Assembly (NCBI GenBank): GCA_021205585.1
Contig: JAJPXI010000244.1
Location: 1-16,323, forward strand
Length of the DNA stretch: 16,323 nucleotides
Direction of reading: 5' to 3'
Source: Oscillospiraceae bacterium
GTDB lineage: Bacteria > Bacillota > Clostridia > Oscillospirales > Oscillospiraceae
Shown: one piece after another, positions 8,277 through 15,409 of the stretch
Layout: every line of letters starts with the position of its first letter
Numbering within the stretch: the first letter of the stretch is position 1
Notes under the pieces: generated by a model
Databases searched by the model: none
What the model was told of the DNA's origin: nothing
What the model saw: only the letters and a program-made list of their open reading frames with translations
Made by a program: the position numbers and the translations under genes

Positions 8277-8960
8277 ATGCCTGCCATCAATGTCAACCCC
8301 ACCCGCCAGGAGCTGACCCGGCTGAAAACCCGCCTGAAAACCTCCATCCGCGGCCACAAGCTGCTGAAGGATAAGCGGGACGAGCTGATGCGCCAGTTTA
8401 TGGACGTGGTGCGGGAGAACCGGGCCCTCCGGGCCAAGGTGGAGGAGGGGCTGATGCACGCCCACGCCTCCTTCACGGTGGCCAGCGCCGTCATGTCCTC
8501 CGAGTTCATGGAGCAGGCCCTGCTCTACCCCAAGCAGAGCGTGGAGCTGGACATGAGCTTTAAGAACGTCATGTCGGTCAACGTGCCGGAGTACCAGTTC
8601 AAGACCAGGAACGACGATCCCGGCGAGGTCTACCCCTACGGTTTCGCCACCACCTCCGGGGAGCTGGACACCGCCGTGGCCGCCCTGTCCGACGTATTTC
8701 AGGATATGCTCCGCCTGGCCCAGATTGAAAAGACCTCCCAGCTGCTGGCTGAGGAAATCGAGAAGACCCGCCGCCGGGTCAACGCTCTGGAATATGTTAA
8801 AATACCCCAAATGCAGGAGAGCATTAAGTATATCTCCATGAAGCTGGACGAAAACGAGCGCTCCAACACCATCCGCCTGATGAAGGTCAAGGATATGCTG
8901 CTGGAGGACGCCCAGGACGAGCGCCGCCAGGCCGACGCCCAGGCCCTGGCCCAGACGTGA
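8277..8960 (+). CDS. ntpD: V/A-type ATPase subunit D (central rotor shaft)
   Basis: The 227-aa protein has long N- and C-terminal helices (about 5-75 and 135-215) that would form the antiparallel coiled-coil axle inside the A3B3 head. The N-terminal motif NPTRQELTRLKTRL and the following KLLKDKRDELMRQF are characteristic of the D subunit. It is the functional counterpart of F-ATPase gamma. A strong AAAAAGGAGGGG (8258-8270) precedes the ATG by six bases. It is the last gene of the operon, and 11 bases after its stop the terminator hairpin begins. Confidence 0.96.
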   Translation: MPAINVNPTRQELTRLKTRLKTSIRGHKLLKDKRDELMRQFMDVVRENRALRAKVEEGLMHAHASFTVASAVMSSEFMEQALLYPKQSVELDMSFKNVMSVNVPEYQFKTRNDDPGEVYPYGFATTSGELDTAVAALSDVFQDMLRLAQIEKTSQLLAEEIEKTRRRVNALEYVKIPQMQESIKYISMKLDENERSNTIRLMKVKDMLLEDAQDERRQADAQALAQT

Positions 8961-8971
8961 CAGCCCAAACA

Positions 8972-9016
8972 AAAGCCCCTGCGGGAAAAGGCTCTGCCTT
9001 TCCCCGCAGGGGCTTT
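8972..9016 (+). terminator. rho-independent terminator of the V-ATPase operon
   Basis: A 20-nt arm (8972-8991) pairs with 8997-9016 with a single A-C mismatch and a five-base loop. The core is GCCCCTGCGGG / CCCGCAGGGGC. The stem begins with AAA and ends with TTT, and the T-rich tail continues as CCTTTT to 9022. It lies just after the subunit D stop and closes the operon. Confidence 0.92.
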
Positions 9017-9057
9017 CCTTTTGCCGCTTGGGCGTCCCGCTGATACCGATTTTCATG

Positions 9058-9079
9058 AAAAAGCGCAAATGTGCTTTTT
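9058..9079. terminator. second, bidirectional-looking terminator
   Basis: AAAAAGCGC (9058-9066) pairs with GTGCTTTTT (9071-9079) across an AAAT loop, with one G-T wobble. T5 follows the stem core on the + strand, and the mirrored A5 gives T5 on the - strand. It could back up the operon terminator or block antisense reading. The stem core is short (four pairs besides the A-T pairs). Confidence 0.6.
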
Positions 9080-9199
9080 ATAGCGTAAGCTGTTTCCTCG
9101 CTTCCAAACCACACCCGCTTTCACCGGGGGGAGGGCGCGCGGGAAGAGGATATATGTTGAAATCATGGAAAATGTAATAAGAAGTTAAAGGAAATTTAA

Positions 9200-9244
9200 T
9201 CTTTCCGCAAAAAAAATTAAAATTTTACTTGTCAAGCGGAAAGA
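9200..9244. promoter_or_regulatory. 9-bp inverted repeat across the transporter promoter (candidate operator)
   Basis: TCTTTCCGC (9200-9208) and GCGGAAAGA (9236-9244) are perfect complements, separated by a 27-bp nearly pure A+T tract. The right arm lies wholly in the spacer between the -35 and -10 boxes. The left arm lies about 20 bp upstream of the -35. Arms centred 36 bp apart are not a normal single-dimer site, so binding would need two half-sites or DNA bending through the A-tract. The repeat is seen; a regulator is inference. Confidence 0.45.
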
Positions 9245-9257
9245 GATGTGGTATAAT
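9229..9257 (+). promoter_or_regulatory. strong sigma-70-type promoter for the ABC transporter
   Basis: TTGTCA (9229-9234) and TATAAT (9252-9257, perfect) are spaced by 17 bp. TGG directly before the -10 gives an extended -10. An A/T-rich stretch upstream (9209-9228) could act as an UP element. Transcription would start near 9264, leaving a leader of roughly 210 nt before the first transporter gene. This is the best promoter in the window. Confidence 0.85.
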
Positions 9258-9279
9258 TCGATTAGCTTATACAGATTAG

Positions 9280-9400
9280 CCAAGTTAGGCCGAATGCTTT
9301 TTGTGCAACTTGCTGAATCTGTTTGGCGTACCAGGCTCCCCTTTCGAGGGGAGTGTTCCCTGGGATTCTTGGAAAGGAGTATGAAAACGCTTCGTATTCG
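9280..9400 (+). promoter_or_regulatory. structured leader RNA, possible aptamer-like domain
   Basis: Nested pairings can be read. CGAATGC (9291-9297) pairs with GTATTCG (9394-9400, one G-U). GAATC (9315-9319) pairs with GATTC (9364-9368), and CCAGG (9331-9335) with CCTGG (9359-9363). CTCCCCT-TTCG-AGGGGAG (9336-9353) ends in a UUCG tetraloop. The stems are coaxially ordered, with an 11-nt and a 5-nt internal loop. A purine-rich GGAAAGGAG (9371-9379) stays unpaired. Known classes checked by eye (T-box, SAM, glycine, c-di-GMP, ykkC, THF) do not fit. Folding is by hand only. Confidence 0.45.
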
Positions 9401-9411
9401 TCCCTGCTCAT

Positions 9412-9458
9412 CCGGCTTGGAAAGCCGGCGCGGCCTTCACGCCGCAACAAATTTTTTT
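9412..9458 (+). terminator. attenuator-like hairpins before the first binding-protein gene
   Basis: CCGGCTT-GGA-AAGCCGG (9412-9428) is followed directly by GCGGC-CTTCAC-GCCGC (9430-9445), then AACAAA and a run of seven T (9452-9458). Alternative pairing CGGCG/CGCCG (9426-9430 with 9440-9444) is possible. The six bases between stem and T-run make it weaker than a textbook terminator. Its place in the leader, just ahead of the start codon, suits conditional termination. Confidence 0.4.
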
Positions 9459-9475
9459 AGGATGGTGAATTTCCT

Positions 9476-10834
9476 ATGAAAAAGTTCCTTGCAATGCTCC
9501 TTGCTCTGACCATGCTGTTCGCCCTGGTTTCCTGCAGCAGCGACAGCGACGATGACGCCGACGCCAGCAACAGCACCGAAGTGACCGACACCACGAGCGA
9601 AGACGCCAACACCTCCGACAGCGGCGACGAAGACGCCGACACTGAGATCGACGTAGATTATAGCGATCCCATCGTCCTCGGCCACATCGCCGACCTGACC
9701 GGCAACGAGGCCAGCACTGGCCTGCTGGCCAGCGCCGCCATGCAGTTTGCAGTTGACTACTTCAACTCCATCGGCGGCGTCAACGGCCGCGCTCTGGCCA
9801 TCGCCGAGCAGGACGCTCAGTCCGACTCCTCTGTGGCCGCCACCGCCGCTCAGTCCCTGGTGGAGAGCAGCGGCGCCTCTGTGATTCTTGGCCCCACCCA
9901 GATCGGACATAAGAGCGCTGTGGCCGCTTATGCGGCCGACGCCGAGGTTCCCGCTGTGTACTACAACGGCACTCCCTCCGCCGCCGTGACCAACAACGAG
10001 TACGTCATCGGTCTGGGCGGCAGCACCAATCAGCTGGGCTCCACCATGGCTGCTTATCTGTACAACGAGCTGGGCTATGAGACCATCGTCACCATCACCC
10101 AGGACAACACCGGCGGCCAGAACTATATGAACCCCCTGATCGAGGAGTTTGAGGCCCTGGGCGGCACGGTTGTGGATCAGCTGTGGGTTCCCTCCAGCGA
10201 GAGCGACACCTCCAGCTACATGATGAGCGCCGCCTCCGCGGGCGCCGACTGCATCGTGGCCTGGCTGTCCGGCTCTCAGGCCATCAACCTGTGGACCTGC
10301 TGGTATGACCAGGGCGTGTGTGACAGCACCCCGATGCAGGCCTGCAGCCACGGCGGCTTCACCGATTACTTCATCTGGAAGGCCCTGAGCAACTCCAACT
10401 CCGCCATCGTGGACACCGCGCTGGAGGATGGCGTGTACGCCCCCATCACCTACGCCTATAGCCTGGACAACGACGACAACGACGCCCTGCTGGAGTACTA
10501 CGCCAGCTATGACTGGGCCGCCGTCGGCCTGGACGCCTCCACCTACGGCTCCGTGCCCGTGGGCAGCAACATGTTCGGCGCCATCTTCGCCGCTGTGAAG
10601 GTCGTGGTCGAGACCATGAAGACCCTGGACGATCCCACCGACTCCGTCGCCCTGTATGAGGCGCTGCAGAGCGTGGATATAGACACCGCCGAGGGCCATG
10701 TGACCATCGACAGCTCCCGCCTTGCCACCAAGGATATCCACATCGTCAAGGTCGTCCAGCTGGACGACGGCTCCTTCAACTATGAAGTGGTCAAGACCTA
10801 TGAGGATGTCTCCGCTGACGGCTACAGCGAGTAA
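9476..10834 (+). CDS. LivJ-type ABC transporter substrate-binding lipoprotein 1
   Basis: The 452-aa precursor starts with a lipoprotein signal: KK, a hydrophobic core and a lipobox LVSC with C20 as the lipidated residue, so it is anchored outside the membrane. Residues 21-65 form a linker with 18 Asp/Glu and no Lys/Arg. From about 66 the type 1 periplasmic-binding fold begins (family Peripla_BP_6, branched-chain amino acids and related amides), with the ASVILGPTQIGHKSAV segment and YNELGYETIVTITQDNTGG. Its partner permease and ATPases follow downstream. Codon choice (more GCT, TCT) hints at high expression. The exact ligand cannot be read; Leu/Ile/Val is the family default. The start is supported by GGTGA about 9 nt upstream. 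Confidence 0.9.
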   Translation: MKKFLAMLLALTMLFALVSCSSDSDDDADASNSTEVTDTTSEDANTSDSGDEDADTEIDVDYSDPIVLGHIADLTGNEASTGLLASAAMQFAVDYFNSIGGVNGRALAIAEQDAQSDSSVAATAAQSLVESSGASVILGPTQIGHKSAVAAYAADAEVPAVYYNGTPSAAVTNNEYVIGLGGSTNQLGSTMAAYLYNELGYETIVTITQDNTGGQNYMNPLIEEFEALGGTVVDQLWVPSSESDTSSYMMSAASAGADCIVAWLSGSQAINLWTCWYDQGVCDSTPMQACSHGGFTDYFIWKALSNSNSAIVDTALEDGVYAPITYAYSLDNDDNDALLEYYASYDWAAVGLDASTYGSVPVGSNMFGAIFAAVKVVVETMKTLDDPTDSVALYEALQSVDIDTAEGHVTIDSSRLATKDIHIVKVVQLDDGSFNYEVVKTYEDVSADGYSE

Positions 10835-10895
10835 GACCGGCTCCCGGTTCCGAAGTTGAATACGAAGCGACCTTTCCTGAATCAAAAATGGCTGT

Positions 10896-10927
10896 GGTGC
10901 GGGATGCCCGAAAGGGCGTCCCGCACC
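10896..10927 (+). promoter_or_regulatory. 14-bp hairpin with GAAA loop between the two binding-protein genes
   Basis: GGTGCGGGATGCCC (10896-10909) pairs with GGGCGTCCCGCACC (10914-10927), all 14 positions including one T-G wobble, closed by a GNRA tetraloop. No T-run follows, so it is not a classical terminator. A plausible role is to protect the 3' end of the upstream mRNA or give partial termination, as intercistronic hairpins do in malE-type operons. That role is inferred. The 191-bp gap (10835-11025) shows no convincing promoter. Confidence 0.65.
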
Positions 10928-11025
10928 GCCGGGCCGTTCCTTTCCTGAAAACACTTTGGAGAAACGCCCCTGGGCGCACCCCCAAAAATTGCGTATCCCA
11001 CTTAATTAAAAAGGAGAAATGCGTG

Positions 11026-12336
11026 ATGAAACACATGAAAAAGTATCTGGCCCTGCTTCTGACGCTGCTGCTCCTGTTCGCCCTGGCCTCCTGCGGCGAC
11101 AGCAGCGACGACAACTCCAGCGACAGCGGCTCCAGCACCAGCGACTCCGACACCGGCGACAGCGGCTCCTCCTCCGACAACGGGGAGACCAAGGTCATTA
11201 AAATCGGCCACATCTGCGACCAGACCGGCACCGACGCCCTGACCGGCGCGGAGGCCGCCGCCGCCATGGAGTACGCCGTGGAGTATGTAGAGGAGTATTA
11301 CGGCTACAACGGCTACACCTTTGAGGTCATCCACGGCGACGCCCAGTCCACTTCCGACGGCGCGGGCGACGCCGCCCGCCAGCTGATCGAGCAGAGCGGC
11401 GTGGATATCGTGGTCGGCCCCACCATGATTGGTGAAAAGGCTGCCGCCGCCGCCGTCTGCACCGACGCGGAGGTTCCCATCGTCTTCTACAACCCCACCC
11501 CTGAGTCCTTCATGGAAACCTACACCTGGCTGGTGGGCGCCAGCGGCACCACCCCCCAGATGCCCACCGTTATGGCCGACTACATCTACAATGATCTGGG
11601 CTACACCAAGGTGTACACCCTGACCAAGGACGACACCGGCGGCACCGCCTACTCCGATCCCTTCATCGCCAATTTTGAGGCCCTGGGCGGCACTGTGGTC
11701 GCCGAGCAGTATGCTCCCAACGACACCGCCGACTACGCCCCCTACCTGGTCTCCATGAGCGGCGACGAGGCCGACGCCCTGGTGGCCTGGACCTCCGGCA
11801 GCGCCGCCATCGCCCTGTGGCAGGCCTGGTATGACGCCGGGCTGAGCGAGACCCTGCCCATCGTGGCCTTCTTCTCCGGCGCGTTCACCGACTCCTTCAT
11901 CTGCGACGCTCTGAACGCCAGCGGCCGCTCCGACGTGGTGGAGGCCATCCTTGGCACCTACACCCCCATGTCCTGGGCTTACGACATTGAGACCGAGGAA
12001 AACCAGCAGCTGGTCGAGGCCTACACCGAGGACCACGACGGCACCGTGCCCATCGGCAACAACCTGGTGGGCGCTACGGCCCAGGTCATCATCCTGATTC
12101 GGGCGGCGGTAGAGTCCCTGGACGCCAGCTGGGACAGCTCCCAGGAGCTGCTGGACGCTCTGCTGGCCCAGGACATCACCGGGCCGGAGGGACGCACCGT
12201 GTTTGAAAACGGCTCTCAGGCCGCCACCAAGGACATCTACGTCACCAAGGTCATCCAGCTGGAGGACGGCACCTATAACTACGGCTTGGTGAAGCTGTAC
12301 TCCGACGTTCTCCCCGAGGGGCTGACCGTCGATTAA
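11026..12336 (+). CDS. LivJ-type ABC transporter substrate-binding lipoprotein 2
   Basis: This 436-aa precursor is a paralogue of the preceding protein. It has a lipoprotein signal with lipobox LASC and C23, then a Ser/Asp linker (24-55: 13 Ser, 9 Asp/Glu). The type 1 binding fold follows, with IVVGPTMIGEKAAAAAV and YNDLGYTKVYTLTKDDTGG aligning by eye with VILGPTQIGHKSAVAAY and YNELGYETIVTITQDNTGG of the first copy. ATG 11026 is chosen because AAGGAG (11011-11016) lies 9 nt upstream; ATG 11035 is a weaker alternative. Two binding proteins feeding one permease suggests two substrate ranges or affinities, as with LivJ/LivK of E. coli. The ligand is not determinable here. Confidence 0.9.
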   Translation: MKHMKKYLALLLTLLLLFALASCGDSSDDNSSDSGSSTSDSDTGDSGSSSDNGETKVIKIGHICDQTGTDALTGAEAAAAMEYAVEYVEEYYGYNGYTFEVIHGDAQSTSDGAGDAARQLIEQSGVDIVVGPTMIGEKAAAAAVCTDAEVPIVFYNPTPESFMETYTWLVGASGTTPQMPTVMADYIYNDLGYTKVYTLTKDDTGGTAYSDPFIANFEALGGTVVAEQYAPNDTADYAPYLVSMSGDEADALVAWTSGSAAIALWQAWYDAGLSETLPIVAFFSGAFTDSFICDALNASGRSDVVEAILGTYTPMSWAYDIETEENQQLVEAYTEDHDGTVPIGNNLVGATAQVIILIRAAVESLDASWDSSQELLDALLAQDITGPEGRTVFENGSQAATKDIYVTKVIQLEDGTYNYGLVKLYSDVLPEGLTVD

Positions 12337-12346
12337 CTCCGACCCT

Positions 12347-12382
12347 GGCGGGCAGGGGGGAGGACCCCCCTCCCTGCCCGCC
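12347..12382 (+). promoter_or_regulatory. strong GC hairpin after the second binding-protein gene
   Basis: GGCGGGCAGGG (12347-12357) pairs with CCCTGCCCGCC (12372-12382). The stem can extend by three more pairs, leaving an A/G-C loop. It starts 11 bases after the stop. No T-run follows, only ATTT further on, so it is more likely an mRNA-stabilising or partially terminating structure than a full terminator. Confidence 0.6.
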
Positions 12383-12392
12383 GCCGGCATTT

Positions 12393-12418
12393 CCCCCCGC
12401 ACCCCGGGGCGCGGGGGG
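12393..12418 (+). promoter_or_regulatory. second GC hairpin in the binding-protein/permease gap
   Basis: CCCCCCGC (12393-12400) pairs with GCGGGGGG (12411-12418), with a further CCCC/GGGG inside after one A-C mismatch. With the hairpin at 12347-12382 it makes a tandem barrier before the permease gene. The rest of the gap (12419-12617) holds only short GC-rich inverted repeats and no convincing promoter or gene. It ends with AAGGGGG about 12 nt before the permease start. Confidence 0.5.
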
Positions 12419-12617
12419 AGACGGAATCTCCGGCCTGATCTCATGCCCAGGAGGGAGCAGAATCCCCCGGGCTTCACCCCTGGGTGGGCGATTGGGTCAG
12501 AGGTTCCCATCGGAAGGGCCGGTTCCCTGAATCCTCCCTTCCTTACGGAGGCGGGGCCGCAGTTCCCCGTTCCCTCCCATTTTACGCTCTTAATATTTAA
12601 GGGGGCAAGCGTTTCAT

Positions 12618-14630
12618 ATGTTCTACCAAATTCTAAACATCATCATCAACGGCGTTTCCTACGGCATGGTGCTGTTCCTGATTGCCACCGGCATGTCCCT
12701 GACCATGGGCCTGATGCGGGTAGTCAACATGTCCCACGGCGCCATCTATATGTTTTCCGGCTATGTGGCCGTGAAAACCTACACCACCCTGAACAGCAGC
12801 GGCGTCCCCTGCGCATGGCTCATCGCCCTGCTGGTGGGCACCCTGGTGGGCGCGGGCTTCGGCGCGCTGCTGGAAATCGGCTTTTTGCGCCGGCTGTACA
12901 AGTACCCCACCTATCAAGTGCTGCTGACCATCGGTATGATCAACATCCTGAACAACGTGGCCCAGTGGATCTGGGGCGGCCTGCCTTTGAGCACCCCTAC
13001 CCCCGGCTTCCTCAGCGGCGGCGTTTGGATTGGCAGCACCAAGGTGGGCTATTTCCGGTTCTTCGTCATCGTCGTGGGCCTTGTGTTGGCGGTGCTGCTG
13101 TGGCTGTTCCAGGATAAGACCAGGGTGGGCGCCCAAATCCGCGCCGGTATGGACAACCGGGAAATCTCCTCCACCCTGGGCATTAACAACAGGCTGATTT
13201 TCACCGGCGTGTTTGTCCTGGGTTCCGCCATCGCCGGCTTTAGCGCCCTGCTGGGCGGCAGCATGACCGGCCTGAACACCGGCTCCACCTCCTGGAACGT
13301 GCTGACCTACTCCATCATCGTGGTCATCGTCGGCGGCGCAGGCTCCATCCAGGGCGCCCTGCTGGGCGGCCTGATTCTGGGCCTGGCCAACTCCTTCCTG
13401 ACCGTCTACCTGCCCAACTTTACCTCCTTCAGCTTCTACGCCATCCTGATTATCGTCCTGCTGATTAAACCCGCCGGTCTGCTGGGCCGCAAGATGGACG
13501 TAAACAAGGCCATCGAGGCGGATTTGGAGAAAACGGGGTCGAAGGGCTTCGGGGACGTGATGCCCCGGGCCGAGCTGACCATCACCCACTCCAGAATGTC
13601 CCCCCTGCTGGTGGGCTACCGGGGTTTCCCCTGGTTTATCGTGGTGCTGTTCCTGGCTCTGTGTCCCCTGTTCTTCAGCAACTATAACGTCTCCATGATG
13701 TCCAAGGTGCTGATTTACGCACTGTTTGCCGCCTCTCTGGACATTGTGATGGGATATGGCGGAATGCGCTCCTTTGGACACGCGGCCTTCTTCGGCCTGG
13801 GCGGTTACGTCATGGGCCTGGTGGCCAGCTTCTGGGGAATCAAGTCCTTCTGGCTGCTGCTGATTATCGTGGTGGTGTTCTCCGCCGTCGCCTCGGCTAT
13901 CATCAGCTACTTCACCCTGAAATTCTCCGGTACTTACTTCCTGATTATCACCATGGCCTTCGGCCAGCTGCTCAGCGCCATCGCGGAGAAGTGGAGCGGC
14001 GTGACCGGCGGCAGCGACGGTTTGAATGTCTCTATCAATCCTGAGCTGGGCTTCCTGAACATCAAGTGGGGCGGCACCTCCCGGTACTATTTCGTGCTGA
14101 TTGTCACCGTGATCTGCTTTATCCTGCTCAAGCTGATTATGCGCTCCTCCTTCGGCCGCTCCATCGTGGGTGTGCGGGAGAACGAGGGCCGTATGCGCGC
14201 TCTGGGCTACAACACCTGGCTGACCAAGTATGTCTCCTGCATCCTGGCGGGTGTGTTCGCGGGCGTGGCCGGTATGCTCTATATGTATATTTACCGCACC
14301 ATCAACCCCACTGTACTCAACCTGACCACCTCGGCCATGCCTAAGATTATGTTGATTTTGGGCGGCGTCGCGACCCTGTGGGGTCCGGCCATCGGCGCGG
14401 CCATCATCATCTTCTTCCAGACCTATTCCGGCATTCTGTTCTCCGAGCGGTGGATGCTGCTGCTGGGCCTGCTGTATGTGGTGTGCGTGCTGTTCCTGCG
14501 GGGCGGCATTTCGCCCTATCTGATGCGGCTGTACAACTGGGCGGGCCATAAGCTGTTCCCCGACGGCAAAGGGGCCGCTGTGCCAAAGCGTTCGAACGCT
14601 TCGGCCAACGCCGGAAAGGAGGCAAAGTGA
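12618..14630 (+). CDS. fused LivH-LivM ABC transporter permease
   Basis: One 670-aa membrane protein carries both permease halves of a branched-chain amino-acid (HAAT) importer. Residues 1-291 match LivH (NGVSYGMVLFLIATGMSLTMG start; GGAGSIQGALLGG coupling loop). Residues about 334-640 match LivM (SLDIVMGYGGMRSFGHAAFFGLGG; LGGVATLWGPAIGAA coupling loop). A charged linker, residues 292-333, joins them where separate genes would have a stop and start. It should be cytosolic. No frameshift or repeated signal marks the junction, so it reads as a genuine fusion. Each half has its own loop for docking an ATPase. A GGAAAGGAGG just inside its end serves the next gene, whose ATG shares the last stop base. 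The ATG at 12618 has a rather distant ribosome site. Confidence 0.93.
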   Translation: MFYQILNIIINGVSYGMVLFLIATGMSLTMGLMRVVNMSHGAIYMFSGYVAVKTYTTLNSSGVPCAWLIALLVGTLVGAGFGALLEIGFLRRLYKYPTYQVLLTIGMINILNNVAQWIWGGLPLSTPTPGFLSGGVWIGSTKVGYFRFFVIVVGLVLAVLLWLFQDKTRVGAQIRAGMDNREISSTLGINNRLIFTGVFVLGSAIAGFSALLGGSMTGLNTGSTSWNVLTYSIIVVIVGGAGSIQGALLGGLILGLANSFLTVYLPNFTSFSFYAILIIVLLIKPAGLLGRKMDVNKAIEADLEKTGSKGFGDVMPRAELTITHSRMSPLLVGYRGFPWFIVVLFLALCPLFFSNYNVSMMSKVLIYALFAASLDIVMGYGGMRSFGHAAFFGLGGYVMGLVASFWGIKSFWLLLIIVVVFSAVASAIISYFTLKFSGTYFLIITMAFGQLLSAIAEKWSGVTGGSDGLNVSINPELGFLNIKWGGTSRYYFVLIVTVICFILLKLIMRSSFGRSIVGVRENEGRMRALGYNTWLTKYVSCILAGVFAGVAGMLYMYIYRTINPTVLNLTTSAMPKIMLILGGVATLWGPAIGAAIIIFFQTYSGILFSERWMLLLGLLYVVCVLFLRGGISPYLMRLYNWAGHKLFPDGKGAAVPKRSNASANAGKEAK

Positions 14631-15385
14631 TGAGCGCACGCAGTATCATTCAATGCCAGAACCTGGACAAGGCTTTCGGCGGCCTGAAGATCCTCACCGG
14701 CGTCAGCTTTGACATCTATGAAGGCGAGCGGCTGGCCCTCATCGGGCCAAACGGCGCGGGCAAGTCCACCCTGATTAACACCATCGGTGGCCAGGGCCCC
14801 GCCACCGCCGGCAAGGTTCTCTTTGACGGGAAGGACATCACCTACGCCAAGCCCAACAAGCGCCTGCAGATGGGTATGGCCCGCTCCTTCCAGGGGAACA
14901 ACCTGTTCTGGAAAATGTCCATTCTGGACAACGTCCTGCTGGCCCTCCACGGGGGGGAGAAGAACCACTTTCAGATGTTCAAGACCCTGGAGAACCGGAA
15001 GGATCTGCTGGACAAGGCGGAGCACCTGCTGAAAAACGCGGATTTGTGGGAGAAGCGCCACATCGTGCCCACCCTGCTGTCTTACGGCGAACAGCGGCTG
15101 CTGGAGATGATGCTGGCTTTCGCCTGCGACCCGAAAATCGTCCTGCTGGACGAGCCCAGCGCCGGCCTGCCCACCGTGGAGGCGGGCAAGTTCGCGGAAA
15201 GGCTGCGGGCTTTGTCCGAGGGCATCACCCTGCTGTTCTGCGCCCACGACCTGGAGCTGGTCTTTACCCTGGCGGATCGCATCATGGTTCTGTACTTCGG
15301 CCAGATTCTGAAAATCGGCACCCCGGATGAAATCAGGAACGACCCCCAGGTGCGGGAAATCTATCTGGGCGCCGAAGAAGTATAA
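14630..15385 (+). CDS. livG: LivG-type ABC transporter ATPase
   Basis: This 251-aa cytosolic ATPase has Walker A GPNGAGKST (39-47), the Q-loop SFQGNNLF, signature LSYGEQ (150-155), Walker B ending in D174-E175 and the H-loop histidine H206 (CAHDLEL). LSYG in place of LSGG is usual for LivG. The ATG at 14630 shares its A with the permease stop TGA; GGAGG lies 7 nt upstream. A GTG three bases earlier is possible but less well spaced. It would pair with LivF in a heterodimer to drive import. All catalytic residues appear intact. Confidence 0.95.
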   Translation: MSARSIIQCQNLDKAFGGLKILTGVSFDIYEGERLALIGPNGAGKSTLINTIGGQGPATAGKVLFDGKDITYAKPNKRLQMGMARSFQGNNLFWKMSILDNVLLALHGGEKNHFQMFKTLENRKDLLDKAEHLLKNADLWEKRHIVPTLLSYGEQRLLEMMLAFACDPKIVLLDEPSAGLPTVEAGKFAERLRALSEGITLLFCAHDLELVFTLADRIMVLYFGQILKIGTPDEIRNDPQVREIYLGAEEV

Positions 15386-15409
15386 CGCTTGGAAAGCGAG
15401 GGACAGAAC

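Noticed and set aside
5080..9068. Very long open frames on the - strand opposite subunits A, B and D (565 and 802 codons)
   Set aside because: They mirror the codon structure of well-identified + strand genes in GC-rich DNA, have Gly/His/Gln-rich low-complexity translations, and show no recognisable domain or ribosome site.
9264..9475. T-box leader
   Set aside because: The conserved TGG-ACCGCG antiterminator motif and a specifier-loop arrangement were not found.
9381..9479. A 32-codon frame (starting MKTLRIRP) that ends overlapping the first binding-protein start (ATGA)
   Set aside because: The GGAG before it leaves only one base to the ATG, too close for normal initiation, and the frame runs through the hairpins with no run of Leu, Ile or Val codons as a leader-peptide attenuator would have. 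Coupled translation is not excluded.
12443..13117. 224-codon + strand frame across the gap into the permease
   Set aside because: Most of it is an out-of-frame reading of the LivH region, with no family resemblance; the permease frame is clearly the real one.
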